NCBI GenBank assembly: GCA_021397845.1
Contig: CM038046.1
Coordinates: forward strand, 4,879,001-4,943,000
Direction of reading: 5' to 3'
Source: Areca catechu
Taxonomy: Eukaryota > Streptophyta > Magnoliopsida > Arecales > Arecaceae
Length of the DNA stretch: 64,000 bases
Part shown: one piece after another, positions 1 to 11,817 of the stretch
Layout: each line of letters opens with the position of its first letter
Numbering within the stretch: position 1 is the stretch's first letter
Program-made: the position numbers and the translations under genes
The notes under the pieces: model-generated
The model's input: only the letters and a program-made list of their open reading frames with translations
What the model was told of the DNA's origin: nothing
The model's database searches: none

Positions 1-139
1 TAACCCCAATGGCCTTAGGGAAAACCATATTGGTGAGCAAATAAATCGGTAAGGAAGAAAGAACTAACCTAATCAAAGTGAGCCTGCCCATCGAAGATAG
101 AGCCCGGCCTTGCCAGCCTTTCACCCTATCATGCAACGC

Positions 140-904
140 CTACAGCACCAAACTGGAATCAGCTCTATGAAGAAAACCACCAAAAATGGGAATACCCAGA
201 TAATAAAGAGACCCCTCCTCTCCAATCCCTAGAATAGAAGTGATCAAATTATAATGATGGGCCGGAAGCTTCGGATTGAAGTGGACCTCTGATTTTGTAA
301 GATTTACCCTCTGCCTAGATGCTAAGCAATAAGACTGGAGCATCCTCCTAAATCTCAGAGCCGTAGCCTCTGATGCCCTACCTAGAAGTAAGCAGTCATT
401 TGTAAACAGAAGGTGTAAGATTAGGGACATTGTAGGAGTAGCAACATATGGCAAAATAGCCGATTCCCTAACAGAATCCCGCAACGCTCACGAGAGAGGG
501 TCAGCACAAATAATAAATATATAGGAGAGAGGGGACAACCTTGTTGTAGCCCAACTATAGAGTAGATAAACTTCGACAGAGATCCATTAATAATAATAGA
601 GAATGAAAGATTGATAATACATGCCATAATCCTGGAGATCCAGAGGGGATGGAAACCAAAATTCAGCAATGACTGCTCCATAAAGCTCCACTCTACACGA
701 TCACAAGCCCTTTCCATGTCTAGCTTGATAGCCATCAGACCACTCCTAGCAGGAGCCTTCAGTATATCATACATAAACTCCCGAGCTAGCAAAATACTGT
801 TAGAAATACTCCGACCCCTAATGAAAGCTCCCTGTTCCAAAGAGATGATACTCGAAAGAATAGGCTTCATCCTGTTCGCCAACAGCTTAGAACACATCTT
901 ATAA
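140..904 (-). pseudogene. LINE reverse transcriptase domain (degenerate)
   Basis: Translation of 897-421 contains the LINE RT landmarks QGAFIRGRSISNSILLA, DMERACDRVEW and GLQQGCPLSP, in the usual order. The next block, on another frame (484-140), has FTNDCLLLG where an active LINE has F(A/V)DD. One catalytic aspartate is therefore replaced by Asn, followed by the usual QRVNLTKSE segment. A frameshift near 485-500 separates the two pieces. Function would be target-primed cDNA synthesis; the damage makes this copy inactive. Confidence 0.85.
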
Positions 905-1743
905 AGAGTACTATAATACAGATAGGTCTAAAGTGAGAAGGATGACAAACCTCAAGGCGTTTAGGAACAAGAGTGACATAAGTCCTCTTCCATAAATCTA
1001 GCATCTGACCAGTAGAGAAAAATGCTTGCACAACAGAAATAACATAATGTCTAATGATACTCTAGTACTTCCTAAAGAATAGTGGGGGATAACCATCCAA
1101 TCGAGGTGCTTTGTCCTCTTTCAAGGACCAAAGAACAACAATCACCTCAACCTCAGTAACAGGAGCAAGAAGGGCAGCATTTTGAACATGGAAAACCACC
1201 ATCTCCGGTGAAGAAACTTGGAAAGGATGAGAAGGCCCAAAGTTGGCCCTCCATCTAGATCTGAAAAAAGAATCAACCTCCCACCTTACATCCTCCTCAT
1301 CCTCAAGCCACTACCCCTCATCAGACTTTTAAAGCCATAATCTGGTTCCTATGCCTCTGAACAAGAGTGGCCCGATAAAAGAAATGAGTGTTTCTGTCTC
1401 CCTCAGTCAACCACTATACTCTGGATTTCTGTCTCTATAGAGTCTCCTGCTGGGTAAGAAGGGTGTAATAGGAAGCCAGATTAGTTCACAGAGAGTACAA
1501 ATAACCATCATGCAATTCCCCATCCCTATCCTCCTTCACCTGTAGTTCATGGATTACCCACTCAACCTCCTCTAATCTAGTAAAAATGTTCCCCACATCC
1601 TCTCTATTCCATCCATGCAACCGCTGTTTGAGGAGCTCTAACCTACGAGTAATCCATATTAAGCATCTCCCCACACCAGAATCCTCCAAACCTCCCAGAC
1701 CACATCCCCAGATGTCAGGTAAGAGAGCTAAATCCTTTCAAAT

Positions 1744-2486
1744 CTAAAGGACGCTTGAACAGGAGCTTGAGGGAGGTAGAGAGAAGAATAGGACAATGAT
1801 CAAAAGCCACTCTATCCAGGTGATGCACCACAAATTGGGGCTGAAGATTAAGCCAACCCGCTGTAGCCATAGCTCTATCAAGCCTCTCCCACACCCTTGC
1901 CCCTTCGGATCTATTGTTACATCAGGTGAAACGTGACCCCACAAACCCCAGATCCAGCAAACCATTAGAGTCCAAGAAGTGGCTAAATTTCCTAGTAGCC
2001 ATATTCTGAGCAAAGGGTTTACCACCTCTCTTATCCTCAGCCTTGGTAATATATTAAAATCTTCAATAATAACAGTGGGGATCCCCTGGTTAATCAACAG
2101 AGAAACTTCATGCCAAAGAGTTCTCCTTTCCTTATAGCTGGTGCTAGCATAAACTCCTGAAAGGAGCCAAGTCAGGCCCAAGTTTCAGTCACCACCAAAA
2201 CAACATGTTGTGAACACTTATGGAACACATCAATTCTGGTTGCTCCCCTATCCTAAGCAACAGCAATGCCACTAGATAGCCCCTTGGAATCAATTGCATA
2301 GAAGTCCCATTCCTTTGGAGGACACCGACGAATCCTTTGCAGACCAGACCCACTCAATCTAGTTTCAAGAAGCATACAAATATTAGGGTGATGCAGATGA
2401 CAAAGTCTACAAAAAGAAGAGGCAAAGGAAGGATTCCCTGCCCCTCTATATTCCATGAAAGGATTTTCATTATAGAGTTTCAACAC
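1744..2486 (-). pseudogene. LINE apurinic-like endonuclease domain (degenerate)
   Basis: The piece at 2486-2253 has the N-terminal LINE endonuclease pattern: YRGAGNPSF (family WNxRGxGNP) followed by PNICMLLETRLSG, which contains the catalytic glutamate. A second piece on another frame (2181-1744) continues with GVYASTSYKERRTLWHEV and a damaged GDFN motif (EDFN). A frameshift and stops separate the pieces. The domain would nick target DNA; here it is broken. Confidence 0.75.
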
Positions 2487-2630
2487 CCCTTAGAAGAGCC
2501 CTCCCCTAGGCTCTCCACAGAATCAACATTGATACCCTTACCTGCCTCTGCAACTTCACTAGCAATGAACAAAGCCACCTTAAGCTTCCGACCACTTCCT
2601 CAAGACCTGGAGCTTCCCGAGCTTCACCTA

Positions 2631-4390
2631 TCAGAATCGAACCGCAGCACCTAAGACAATCGGTCCACAGTCCCGGACCAGCTGTTCTTCAGCAACATGA
2701 GGTGGATCACCTCCTAATTTAGAGCTACATCCTCTGTCCAGGATCACTGGCTCAACAAGCTTCCCAATATACACACCAACATCATCCTGATTTCCCCGCT
2801 GCCCCTTCCTCCCAGTAGACATACCAATAGCATCCTGATCACCTCCCATCTCTAATATTGCCAGTTTTTCCCTTGGAGCCTCCAACAGTCTTACCACCCA
2901 GCCTCCAACCATCGAACATCTCCCAACACCAAACACCAAGTTGCCAGAGGAGGACGAAGAAGAAACAGGAAGCCCTTTACCCCCTGGTCCCCTTCCATAC
3001 AAGGATCAGAGTGACTCACCTTAGCCATCCCGATGCTATTGAAGCCGATTCAGCCACTGGTGCTTTTAGCATAGCCGAGGAAACCCCTTTCAGGTTGGGA
3101 GCAGGCAAAGACGGAGGGCTTCGGCTACACTTCAGGGAACTGGAACCCAGGTCCACCATGTCTGGTCTTTTGGGCTGGCCTCGGTATGGCCCAAATCCAT
3201 ACTGTCTCCTAGTGGAACCAGCAACCCAAACCTTGATACCGGCGGCTCGATCACCGGATACTTCTTCCGAACTAGCCCCCGGCGAGCAGCGGCATGCCAC
3301 CTTACTAGGTTTTTGCCACCCATCCGAGTCCAGCGGTGAACTCGGAGTGGACATCCTAATGGTAGGGGAAGCCCTTGTCAGAGAAGAGGAGGGTGGTCAG
3401 TGGAAGCACTCCTCGATTCCCTGCCCTTACCAGCATCCTTTCTCTCCTTCACCGAAGTTCTCCCTGGCCTCTGTTGACGAACACGAGTAGTCACCAGCCA
3501 TGGCCCCAGCCTTGGCCGGCCGGCTCCTTCTACCTCCATACTAACCTGCTCAGCTACCGCCGGACAGAGCCTTCACCCCTTACAAATCTACTCTGGTCAG
3601 TCCCCTGTTGACCCTCCACACTGCCAGCTTTAGCAAACTTGCAGTCATCGTCTCCATGTCCCATCCTCCCACAACGAAAAGAATCCTGGCAAGTTCTCGT
3701 AAACAAACTGCTGCCAGAACACCTTCTTCCCATGGACCAGGACCCCAGGCTTGAGCGGCTGAGCAGCATCAAGCTCCACCCGAATACGAACATATCCTGC
3801 CTTCTTGAGATGATCAGTGAACCCATCCACAGAGATTGGTAGGCCTGCTTCCTCATGATGGACGTCGGCTTCCAAAACTCCAACGGAGGCCCGGAACGGA
3901 GCTAGACTACCACATTCTGAATCACCCGCTGGCCCGGGACGAATCCGGCTCCCAGTCCTCCAAAGACAATAACTGCCCTCTGACGAACCAAGGCCGCCGG
4001 ATCTGACAAAGGCGCACTCCCGCTCATATCTAAGCCGAACCACAGATGGTCCTCAGCTAAAGGTATCACCTCTGAATCATAAACTAGATTAGCTTTAGAT
4101 CTGACTTCTTTCGCTACCCAATCCGCTGACACCTGCCTCTCCACTTCCACCACCACCAGGCCTTGCTACTCCCGACAAGCCTCCTCCAATTCTGTTTCCG
4201 GTAGCTCCAATACCTTCGTAAAGTACGCCTGAAGCTGCTCCAACTTCTTCACGGGAAGCTTGTGAGCCATCCAATAGGAACCTCGCGATGCTTCCTGAAC
4301 AATCCTCGACCAGGTTCGCTCACCTTCACCAGAGCTCAAAGACTCCTTGCCCTCTGTCGACCGCATTCTTCCCTCTCGTGTCATGGACAC
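2631..4390 (-). pseudogene. LINE ORF1 (DUF4283-like with zinc knuckle), degenerate
   Basis: The start is near MSMTREGRMRSTEG at 4390. The DUF4283-like part includes WVAKEVRSKANLVYDSE (about 4120) and continues to VENLPGFFSLW near 3700. A zinc-knuckle remnant SFRCGRMGHGDDDC lies near 3640, with the first cysteine replaced by Ser. The region is spread over all three minus frames. The matching block of the plus-strand LINE (37295-37830) reads DYDPESLSLAEDH and HRGRLGHSNDQC, confirming the family. ORF1 protein normally binds the element RNA. Confidence 0.7.
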
Positions 4391-4453
4391 CAGTTGTTCC
4401 CCTCGGTCGACGCATTCTTCCCTCTTGTGTCATGGACACCAGTTGTTCGTTGC
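4364..4453. repeat. about 50-bp tandem duplication at the LINE 5' end
   Basis: Two adjacent copies share the core GTCATGGACACCAGTTGTTC, at about 4380 and 4432, each preceded by GCATTCTTCCCTC. The second copy is followed directly by sequence without LINE similarity, so this marks the approximate 5' boundary of the element. Confidence 0.6.
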
Positions 4454-6311
4454 TTTGACTCAATATAAATAATAATAGCACACTTCCCAAGTCACAGCAA
4501 AAGATGACCGCAGAAGCGGCTACGAATTTAGTTGCATACTCCCTTTGAAAATGGGATCTAACAACACTCGGAATCTGTTGGTTTTTTTCTTTTTTTTGTC
4601 TCTGTCTTAAATAGGTTTTGTCAGGTTGCTTGCTGAGGGAGTTTGTGCATATCTCATGTTGAAAGATGGTCAACAGGAATCCTTGAAGCATGAAGCTCGT
4701 GAAGGAGGCTACATTGTTAAAAGGGATGTGGACCACCACTGGGGAAAATCCATTCTTCAATCTCTCTAGTGAGATGTTTCAGGTGGAATGGAAATCTTTA
4801 ATTGAAACCAAACTGCCAAGGATGAAACAACCTGAGCCAAACTGCGTTCCCAGAAGCAACTTTGAAATGCATGTAAGAGGCTATTGATAGAATGGAGTTG
4901 GACACCAAATCTGAACCAAACATCATGATACATAACTACCCCTGACATTTAAAAAATGCCAGACACACCAGGTTTTAACCCAACCGGACACGCTGGAGAA
5001 GGAAGAATTACAAACGATGTCATCATTGATAATGCACTGGTGACAGTCGTAAAAATCACATTTGGTTGGGCTGCCAAATGGATGAGCAAAACCTCCTTAT
5101 CATAAAAATAATGGCCTTGAACTTTATTTGTTATATCTTAATACTTCTGTATGGTTTCACCGTGTTCAAAGCAGTCACTCCAGGTAACAACAAAATGTTG
5201 ATAAATATCAAATCGACTCAGCACATGTGCAGTGGAGGATTCCAGACTCCAGGTTCCAATACAGAAGGCCGCATTTCGACCGTATTTTTAGGGGAAAAAA
5301 AAGGAAAGAGAAGGAAGCACAATATTAAGTTGTAAAGAGCTAATTTATAATACCTAAACAAGCTTACTTTGGTACTCGTCCCTGAGAGTGGTTTACAAGC
5401 AGAATCATTTAGAAGACAATGCATTAGCTGGTGTTATTTTGGCTTATCTCAAAATCGAGAATTTCTTTACAAAGTTCTTGAAGAAATTACATTGCACCAA
5501 AAGAATAAGAATAATAATAATAATAAAAGTCTGTCAATGATACCGTTGTAATCTTTACCCTCAATAGCCCAAGTTCATGTTTAAAATGAAACTCATACAA
5601 AAAAACTGCATCCAGATTATTGGTCTCACCTCCAAACTAACATTTCCCATCACTATAGATATTGGAAGATGAACACAGCCACACTGCAAATCAAAGAGCA
5701 ACATGAGATGGGTCACCAAGTCATGATTTCCTGTAGTTGCACTCTTAGAGTACAAGGACAATTGTTAAAAGCATGAAATGCATTTATTGACGGTTAGCCC
5801 TTGATACCTGCATCAAGAGGCCACTATTTTCAGTCAGAGTGCCTTGCATACCATGCATCAAGAGATATTGGAAGATAACACAGCCACACTGCAAAATCAA
5901 AGAGCACATGAGATGGGTCACCAGTCATGATTTCCTGTAGTTGCACTCTTAGAGTACAAGGACAATTGTTAAAAGCATGAAATGCATTTATTGACCGGTT
6001 AGCCCTTGATACCTGCATCAAGAGGCCACTATTTTCAGTCAGAGTTTGCAAGAATTGAACCCCGGCCTCCCACTGTAAGGTCCAAGCAAATTTGTCACTG
6101 CTAACTGTATCTATTTCAAGTTCAAAAATGTGAAATTTCAGGCAGACTTAAGTGTAATATTTTTTCTTACTCTAATGCTTAAATTCTCATCTTAATCACC
6201 AGCTGTCTCTGGTATAGCCTGGAGAAAGAGTATCTGCTTCCAAGCTAGCACACATAAGACATTATTCGGCTTCATATATGGAGATGGATTTCAGAAAAAG
6301 CATCTAGAATC
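4454..6311. other. Intergenic region downstream of the PP2C gene
   Basis: No intact gene is seen. On the plus strand about 4624-4770 reads as coding-like sequence (LLAEGVCAYLMLKDGQQES, then EGGYIVKRDVDHHWGKS and a stop) after a possible splice acceptor at the end of a T-rich tract. It may be a terminal exon of a neighbouring gene cut off by the LINE insertion; I could not identify the protein. The rest is AT-rich and includes a 206-bp tandem duplication listed separately. Confidence 0.4.
5657..6048. repeat. 206-bp tandem duplication
   Basis: The segment beginning AGATATTGGAAGAT at 5657 is repeated beginning at 5863. The copies are nearly identical over about 190 bp and differ mainly by single-base indels, for example GACGGTT versus GACCGGTT. 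It lies 3' of the PP2C stop codon, in the likely 3' flank. Confidence 0.85.
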
Positions 6312-9300
6312 TCATGATTGAGGGATATGCTTAAACTGGATTCCCACCTCTCTTAGGGAAAGTAAAGGACCATGATAGAAGTTCTTGCTTATCAGAGTAT
6401 GGTCCAGAAATAAACTATTGCAGTGATATCATCATGAAAATGTCTTCTGATCCCACGATCAATCTTTCTCAGGTCTGAATATCGCATTTCTCTTTCTTGC
6501 AGCCTCTTGCATAGCAGCTTTTATAAGTTTCCTTGCGATTCCCTGCACAGTTATGGATCTTTCCATGATATCTTGTCAGACATTGATTAATCTAATGAAA
6601 CAGAGAAGAATATCAAGCATGAAATTTGTAACCTCCGAACAACATATGCTGAATGTAAAAAGCATGCTAGCGCTTGCCAACTATTAATTAAATTCTGTAG
6701 TGGTAATGAATTAAAAATGCTACTAGGATCACAGCCTTGCTACAATGTACTATAAACTTTGTAAGGAAACCAAACCCTTGCACCTAGTATCCATCAAATG
6801 ACTAACAAACAGTCCTATAATTAAAACATCTCTGCATCTCACTGTTCGACATCTATAAATCTACCCAATCGATTAAATAAATTCAGTATTAACAAGAGAG
6901 AAAATATAAGCAGATAATGCCTCCTTAAGTTTTCAGATCTAGCAGTGGGGCATGCATGTTGTAAGGATATTTCTTAAATAACTGCTCATCCTATATGAGT
7001 ACTTCAAGCAATGGCCTGATAAAGGGAAATGCCTTATGTACAAGAAGCATAAAGGTATAACACAAATGAGAGAACTGGGAACACAGACGACATCTTACAC
7101 TTCGAGGTGAGTTGAGAACCATTTCAACAGCTTCCTGATTGCTCAAGTGCTCCCATAAACCATCTGACGCAAATATTAAAAACTGATCTCCTGGACACAG
7201 TTTATGTGTCACTATTGTTGGCTGAGCACTGAGGATCGATTTACAGAAGGGATCAGGCAATTGGAACCTTGATAGTAGAGGCTCACGGTTGAACTCTGCA
7301 TCCTTCAAATAAGCATCCCCAATAGATCTTGAAACCTGCAGAAAATGATTTAGAAAGAAAACAAATAATTAAAACATATTTGCAGTGTAATATACTATAC
7401 ACACCAATCCTTTCTGGGGTGTTGAATAAAGTAACAGATGGAAGAAACTACAAACAACATGAATCAGAATAATTTTAGTAGACCATGTGGCACATTAGAC
7501 ACAGAATAGAGTCAGGATGTGAATGCCAGGGTCTGTTCTATCACAAACTGCTAAAAAATTTTGATGAAGATACAGAAATGGAAAACTTTCAATAATCATA
7601 ACATTCAAATTTAAAATATATAGGGTTAAAAGTGGTAAGAAGAACTGGAGTGATCATATGAGATTTGTAGGTACATTACAAAGGCGTGGGGGATCATTCT
7701 AGCGAAAGTTACTTTGTTCTACAGCAGGAAGCTCCAAGATTGTGGCATCATCTTCATTCAGCAATTGATGGAAAGATTTTGATACAAAACAGAACCCATC
7801 TACCGATAAGTTTTATCTACTAGGATGATAAACTATTGAGAGAGGTGATAATACTAGGCATTTAGGGAGAAAGATGTTCATATATGTTAAGCTGAAATTA
7901 TTAGAGACATGTATGATGGAGCAGCAGCAAGTGTGTGAGGTACTTGCAAAGAGACAAGTATTTCCCTGTCAGAGTGGGCTTATACTAAGTGCCATATTAT
8001 ATTCTCTGTTTCGGGCATCCTAAATATTGTATATCAAAATTATTGATGAAGATCTTCAATTTAGATGGCCTGTATTTGATTTTGCACAGATAATATTCAG
8101 ACTAGAGTGTTTCACACACTGGCAATACCAATGGCGGTATCAAAGTGGTAATGGGATATGCCACAGCTAGCATTGCATAAACTTCAGCAAAAAAATTGGA
8201 GCAAGGCTGACTAGCACTCCCATAAATCCTAAAACTAGATTGGCAAAACATTAATGGAGAATCAAGATTGTTTTTACAATATTTTAAGTATAATAGGGAG
8301 AAAAAGAACAACTATTTTGATTTAATTTCAGTCAGAGTACTCGAGCAATACCAGCATCTGGTTTCTATTTATACATCTACCATATGTGCAGTTGCATGCA
8401 TATATTTTTTTGCATATTCCTGTTCTCTTATCAATATATTTTTCATGAAGCATCTGAAAAGAGTCACATAACACCCATTGGACTTTCTATTAAATTAAAG
8501 TACATCCCTATGTCATTGGGGAAATAAGTTTACTGTCTTAAATAAATAAGTTAACCTTATTTTAATCAGGAAAAATGTTTATGATATATAAAGCAAGAGG
8601 CTTAGCTTTTCTCTTTTTGGTGCTGCAGAGGTCTCTTTTTCTTTCCTTCTTTGTTTTTTTCTAATACTAGATAGCATTTACTCTTTCCTAATAGAAGAAG
8701 AATATAAGCATGTGTAACTTAATGGTAGAGATGGGTAATGGGCCGTGCCTGGCACGGCATAACCTAGGCCCACCGAGTTGAAGGTTTAATGGGCCGTGCC
8801 TGGACAAAACCCCTGGTCTGGCACAGTCCCAGGCCTAGGGGTGGCGGGCCTAATGGGCCAACAGGTCTTTTATTTTAATTTGCAATGGTCATTTTTTAAA
8901 TTTTTATAATTTTAACTGCTCCCTCCAATAGCCATAAAATAGCTAGTTTTAGGAATAATTTGGAGAAACGGGTTATAAAAAAAAAAAAACCCATAATGGA
9001 TATAAGCGGGCCATGCCAAGGCACGACCCATCTTAAGAGGTCCGGGCCTGGCTTGTGGGTCATGCCAGCCCAGCCCCATGGGTTATGACAGCTCAGGCCC
9101 TTACGGATCGTGCTGGGTCTAGGCCGCAAGCCACAAAACCTCCAGCTCAACTCGGTCCCTTTATGTTCCATGCTTGGCACACTCTATTACTGTAGCAAGT
9201 GGATCATGTTCATACTGAGCTGGGCTGTATAATGGGTGGTCCGGCCCAATGCCCATGTCTAGATACAGTCTACTAGAACTGTCATGTGTCATACCTTTTT

Positions 9301-10613
9301 TTGTGGGTAAAAAATAAGAATAACAAGGATAGAGCAACAGAAAGGCATGGATCTATTGCACCATAGTGATAACCTGCACAATTAGTCATAAAGAATTACC
9401 TGTATAAGGCCCTTCACACGCCAGACCTTATGCTTAAAAACCACAATCTGTGAATCATCTGGATGCATTGAACGCAATTCCTCCCTGATAGATTCAAAGC
9501 TCGCATTGTGCTCTGTTGACAGCTGCACAGCTTTCACCTCCCTAATATCACTCTCCAGTCTCCCTAACACTGCTCGAGAATCTCCAAGATTTGCGATATA
9601 AAGCACCCCACCACATATAACACCGATCAAACAGCACGAACCAACGGACGCAAGCTGGGGCTTAGTGAGCCATTGCTTTCTTACAAGAGAGATAAAGCCT
9701 TCTTCTGTAGCGGAAAATGCTCTTTGTATTACATCTACCGACATGCCTTGCTCTTCCGAAACATACTCTGCACAGCATATGCTCTATAGTCATGAAAAGC
9801 AAAAGCACTTGCAACAACAAAAAAAAGAAAAAAAGAAAAGCATTCAGATCACATTAATATAAATAATTAAAATAATCAGAAAAGGAATTGAAGTGGAACC
9901 GATCATGAGACCGGGTATCTAAAGTATCAAGAGAATCAATCCGGTATATCATGTAAGAATGCAAACATAATTACAAGATAATTGCAAAAAATATAACACA
10001 ACAAATTCAAATATCAGTTCAAGTATCTATAAAATCACATTTTGCACAGGAATTCAGTGAATTTGTGACAGATACATAAGCTCTGACAAATCCGACAAGC
10101 TAGACCATGAATAAAAAGATCCGATTCCTCATTTTTCTGGTAAATAAGAGCAAATTCCTCCATAGATCTTTGCAATTCCTATATCCTTGTAAAAGAAACT
10201 TGTCAAAACGATATCCAACGTAAAATACATGACAGCCATATAAGAGGATTATCGAACTATAGGAGAACAAAAAACATACTTTTTAGGTTCCAAAATAGAT
10301 TATTGGTGATGTATTTCGAGGTTTCGGGTCCACCGTGCCCGTCATAGACTCCTACGAACGTCCCGTGCGGCGGGCTCGATTCGTACAAGCTCAGCGGCCC
10401 CGACTCGATCTGGCTGCCGTCCTCCAGCAAGTTATTGGCCTGCACCACAGCCATGGAGAACTCCCCGCCGGCATGGCGGCCGAGGTCCTTGTACCAGAGA
10501 AGCCCATCGGCGCGGCCGCCACCGAAGCGGCCGGAGCTGTCGTCACCTCGGCTCTCCTGCGACAGCTTCCAACAAGGGCTAACGATCTTCATCAGCGTAA
10601 ACGCTCTGACCAT
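6312..10613 (-). CDS. Protein phosphatase 2C (plant clade D type), four exons, last exon frameshifted
   Basis: Predicted Mg/Mn-dependent Ser/Thr phosphatase. Exons by splice signals and phase: 10613-10280, 9767-9400, 7335-7099, 6542-6312 (introns 512, 2064 and 556 bp). The joined length of 1170 nt (389 codons plus stop) is normal for clade D. Exon 1 has DGLLWYKDLGRHAGGEFSMA and the metal-binding motif FVGVYDGHGG. Exon 2 has GSCCLIGVICGGVLYIANLG then DSRAVLG, plus STEHNAS. Exon 3 opens with VSRSIGDAYLKDAEFNREP and has DQFLIFASDGLWEHLSNQEA. Exon 4 has the expected ARKLIKAAMQEAARK, a DLRKIDRGIRRHFHDDIT block and LFLDHTLIS, but the middle block is in another frame. Two bases are missing near 6485-6490 and one near 6410; the net loss of three restores the frame at the end. 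As written the protein stops soon after the first deletion. The start is the ATG at 10613 (MVRAF); 10592 is an alternative. Family members act in hormone and growth signalling; the exact role is unknown. Confidence 0.85.
7560..8290. repeat. Dispersed repeat copy 1 (intron 2 of PP2C)
   Basis: This segment is clearly similar, in the same orientation, to 19985-20620. Shared stretches include AAATATATAGGGTTAAAAGT, TTTGTTCTACAGCAGGAAG and AATCAAGATTGTTTTTACA at the right end. It lies wholly in an intron. I see no coding capacity or terminal repeats; it is probably an old unclassified transposon or a segmental copy. Confidence 0.7.
8726..9261. mobile_element. Non-autonomous hAT-like element in PP2C intron 2
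   Basis: Imperfect terminal inverted repeats: left TAGAGATGGGTAATGGGCCG, right (reverse complement) TAGACATGGGCATTGGGCCG. Subterminal regions are rich in GGGCCGTGCC/GGCACGGC motifs typical of this plant hAT group. The 3.2-kb transposase-bearing element at 40314-43550 has the same type of ends and is a plausible source of enzyme. I do not find a convincing 8-bp target duplication, so it is old. Confidence 0.65.
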
Positions 10614-11379
10614 CCCCTCGTCCAAACCACCCGGCGATCGCATCCGCCACCACCAGTCCGAATCTGGGTTCCAGCTTTCTCTTCGTCTCCGACCCAATCT
10701 CCGACGGAGCGACGAAATCTATCGGATTCGGGAACGGTTCAGAAGGTGCGGGGAGGAAACGGGAGAGAATGAATGGGGAGGGATGGATGCGTTCGAGAAG
10801 GAAAAGATTTTTTTATTTCCTTTTCCTTTCCCTTCTCTTTTAATCTTTGAGGGACGATGGTTTCTTTGGTTTGAACTTTGATGGATAGCGAGCTGAGTTG
10901 TAGGATGACGAAATTTTGCTTTTACTTTACATTTCGTTTTTTTTTAAAAAAAAATTAAGATTTTATTTTTTTAAAAAGAAAAGGTTTTGTAGGGTGGTGG
11001 GTTCCATCTGAAAAGAACGCTGGATGTTTCACAGAAGGTGGCGAGGTTGGCGACCAAACAGCCCACTCTTCTTCTTCCCCTCTTTTTCTCCTTCTCGAGA
11101 CTAGGGGCGGCTATTAGGACCGGGTGATACGTAGAATCACTTACCAGGATGTGGGCCACACTAAATCTAGACCGGCCACGTAAAAGGATCAGATATGTAT
11201 AAGATTTGTGTCATGAGTTTAATTTCTAAGGGTGATGGGCTATCACATGCTTATCGCATATCATTTTAGATATTGGCATGGAATATCCCAGTATTCTAAA
11301 TCACAAGGCCGACAGTGGCCAGTGAAACGAGTGTTGTTCTATCATATGTTTAATGTGACAAGCTTAGAAGGTACCCGTC
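10614..11379. other. PP2C 5' flank and intergenic region
   Basis: Immediately upstream of the PP2C start (minus strand) lies a GC-rich then pyrimidine-rich stretch to about 10870 that looks like a 5' untranslated region. It is followed by A/T runs near 10935-10985. No other gene is visible up to the tRNA. Confidence 0.4.
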
Positions 11380-11452
11380 GCGCCTGTAGCTCAGTGGATA
11401 GAGCGTCTGTTTCCTAAGCAGAAAGTCGTAGGTTCGACCCCTACCTGGCGCG
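11380..11452 (+). tRNA. tRNA-Arg (anticodon CCT)
   Basis: A 73-nt cloverleaf without intron. Acceptor GCGCCTG pairs with CTGGCGC, with one T-T mismatch at the sixth pair. The D-arm is TAGCTCAGTGGATAGAGC-like, the anticodon stem-loop has CCT at 11413-11415, and the T-arm is GTAGGTTCGACCCCTAC with the internal B box GGTTCGACC. G is the discriminator base and no CCA is encoded, as expected for a nuclear gene. Runs of T at 11464-11467 and 11475-11481 can end Pol III transcription. Its 3' end matches the primer-binding sites of two LTR elements in this window. Confidence 0.96.
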
Positions 11453-11463
11453 TGCGCGTAAGG

Positions 11464-11481
11464 TTTTATCTGACTTTTTTT
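11464..11481 (+). terminator. Pol III T-run terminators of the tRNA gene
   Basis: TTTT at 11464-11467 and a longer T-run at 11475-11481 follow the tRNA 3' end by 11 and 22 nt, the usual position for Pol III termination. Confidence 0.7.
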
Positions 11482-11817
11482 AACTAAATCGATTTCTTTT
11501 TGGCGTTTACTTTAACTATTGGATTTCTTTTTTCAACTAAATCGATTTCTTTTTGGCGTTTACTTTAACTATTGGATTTCTTTTTTCAAATGTATGCCGA
11601 GCAGCAGCGCTCAAGATCATACGAATTTGATAGACTGCTCCATTTAAAACATTTCAAGACAAGATACTAGGATCTCTTTCGATTTCTTTTTGACGTTTAC
11701 TTTAACTATTGGATTTCTTTTTTCAAATGTATGCCGAGCAGCAGCGCTCAAGATCATACGAATTTGATAGACTGCTCCATTTAAAACATTTCAAGACAAG
11801 ATACTAGGATCTCTTTC
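11482..11817. repeat. Nested tandem duplications (53 bp and 137 bp)
   Basis: The unit beginning AACTAAATCGATTTC at 11482 recurs at 11535 (53-bp period). A larger unit, 11544-11680, is repeated at 11681-11817 (137-bp period) with almost no changes. The two periods share the GATTTCTTTTTGRCGTTTAC core, so the larger duplication probably arose by slippage on the smaller. Confidence 0.9.

Larger units (their letters stand above)
1..4453 (-). mobile_element. L1-type LINE, degenerate, 3' end beyond the window
   Basis: Non-LTR retrotransposon read on the minus strand. In order it shows an ORF1 region with a zinc-knuckle remnant (about 4390-2631), the start of an endonuclease domain (2486-2253 and 2181-1744) and a reverse transcriptase domain (897-140). 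The order ORF1, EN, RT is that of plant L1 LINEs. All parts are split by stops and frameshifts, so it is dead. The 5' end is placed near 4450, where ORF1-like coding ends and a short tandem duplication occurs; the RNase H part and poly(A) tail would lie left of position 1. A second member of the same family lies at 37205-47444 on the other strand. Confidence 0.85.

Noticed and set aside
3132..3490. Overlapping plus and minus frames of 63-210 residues
   Set aside because: Shadows over the degenerate LINE ORF1 and linker.
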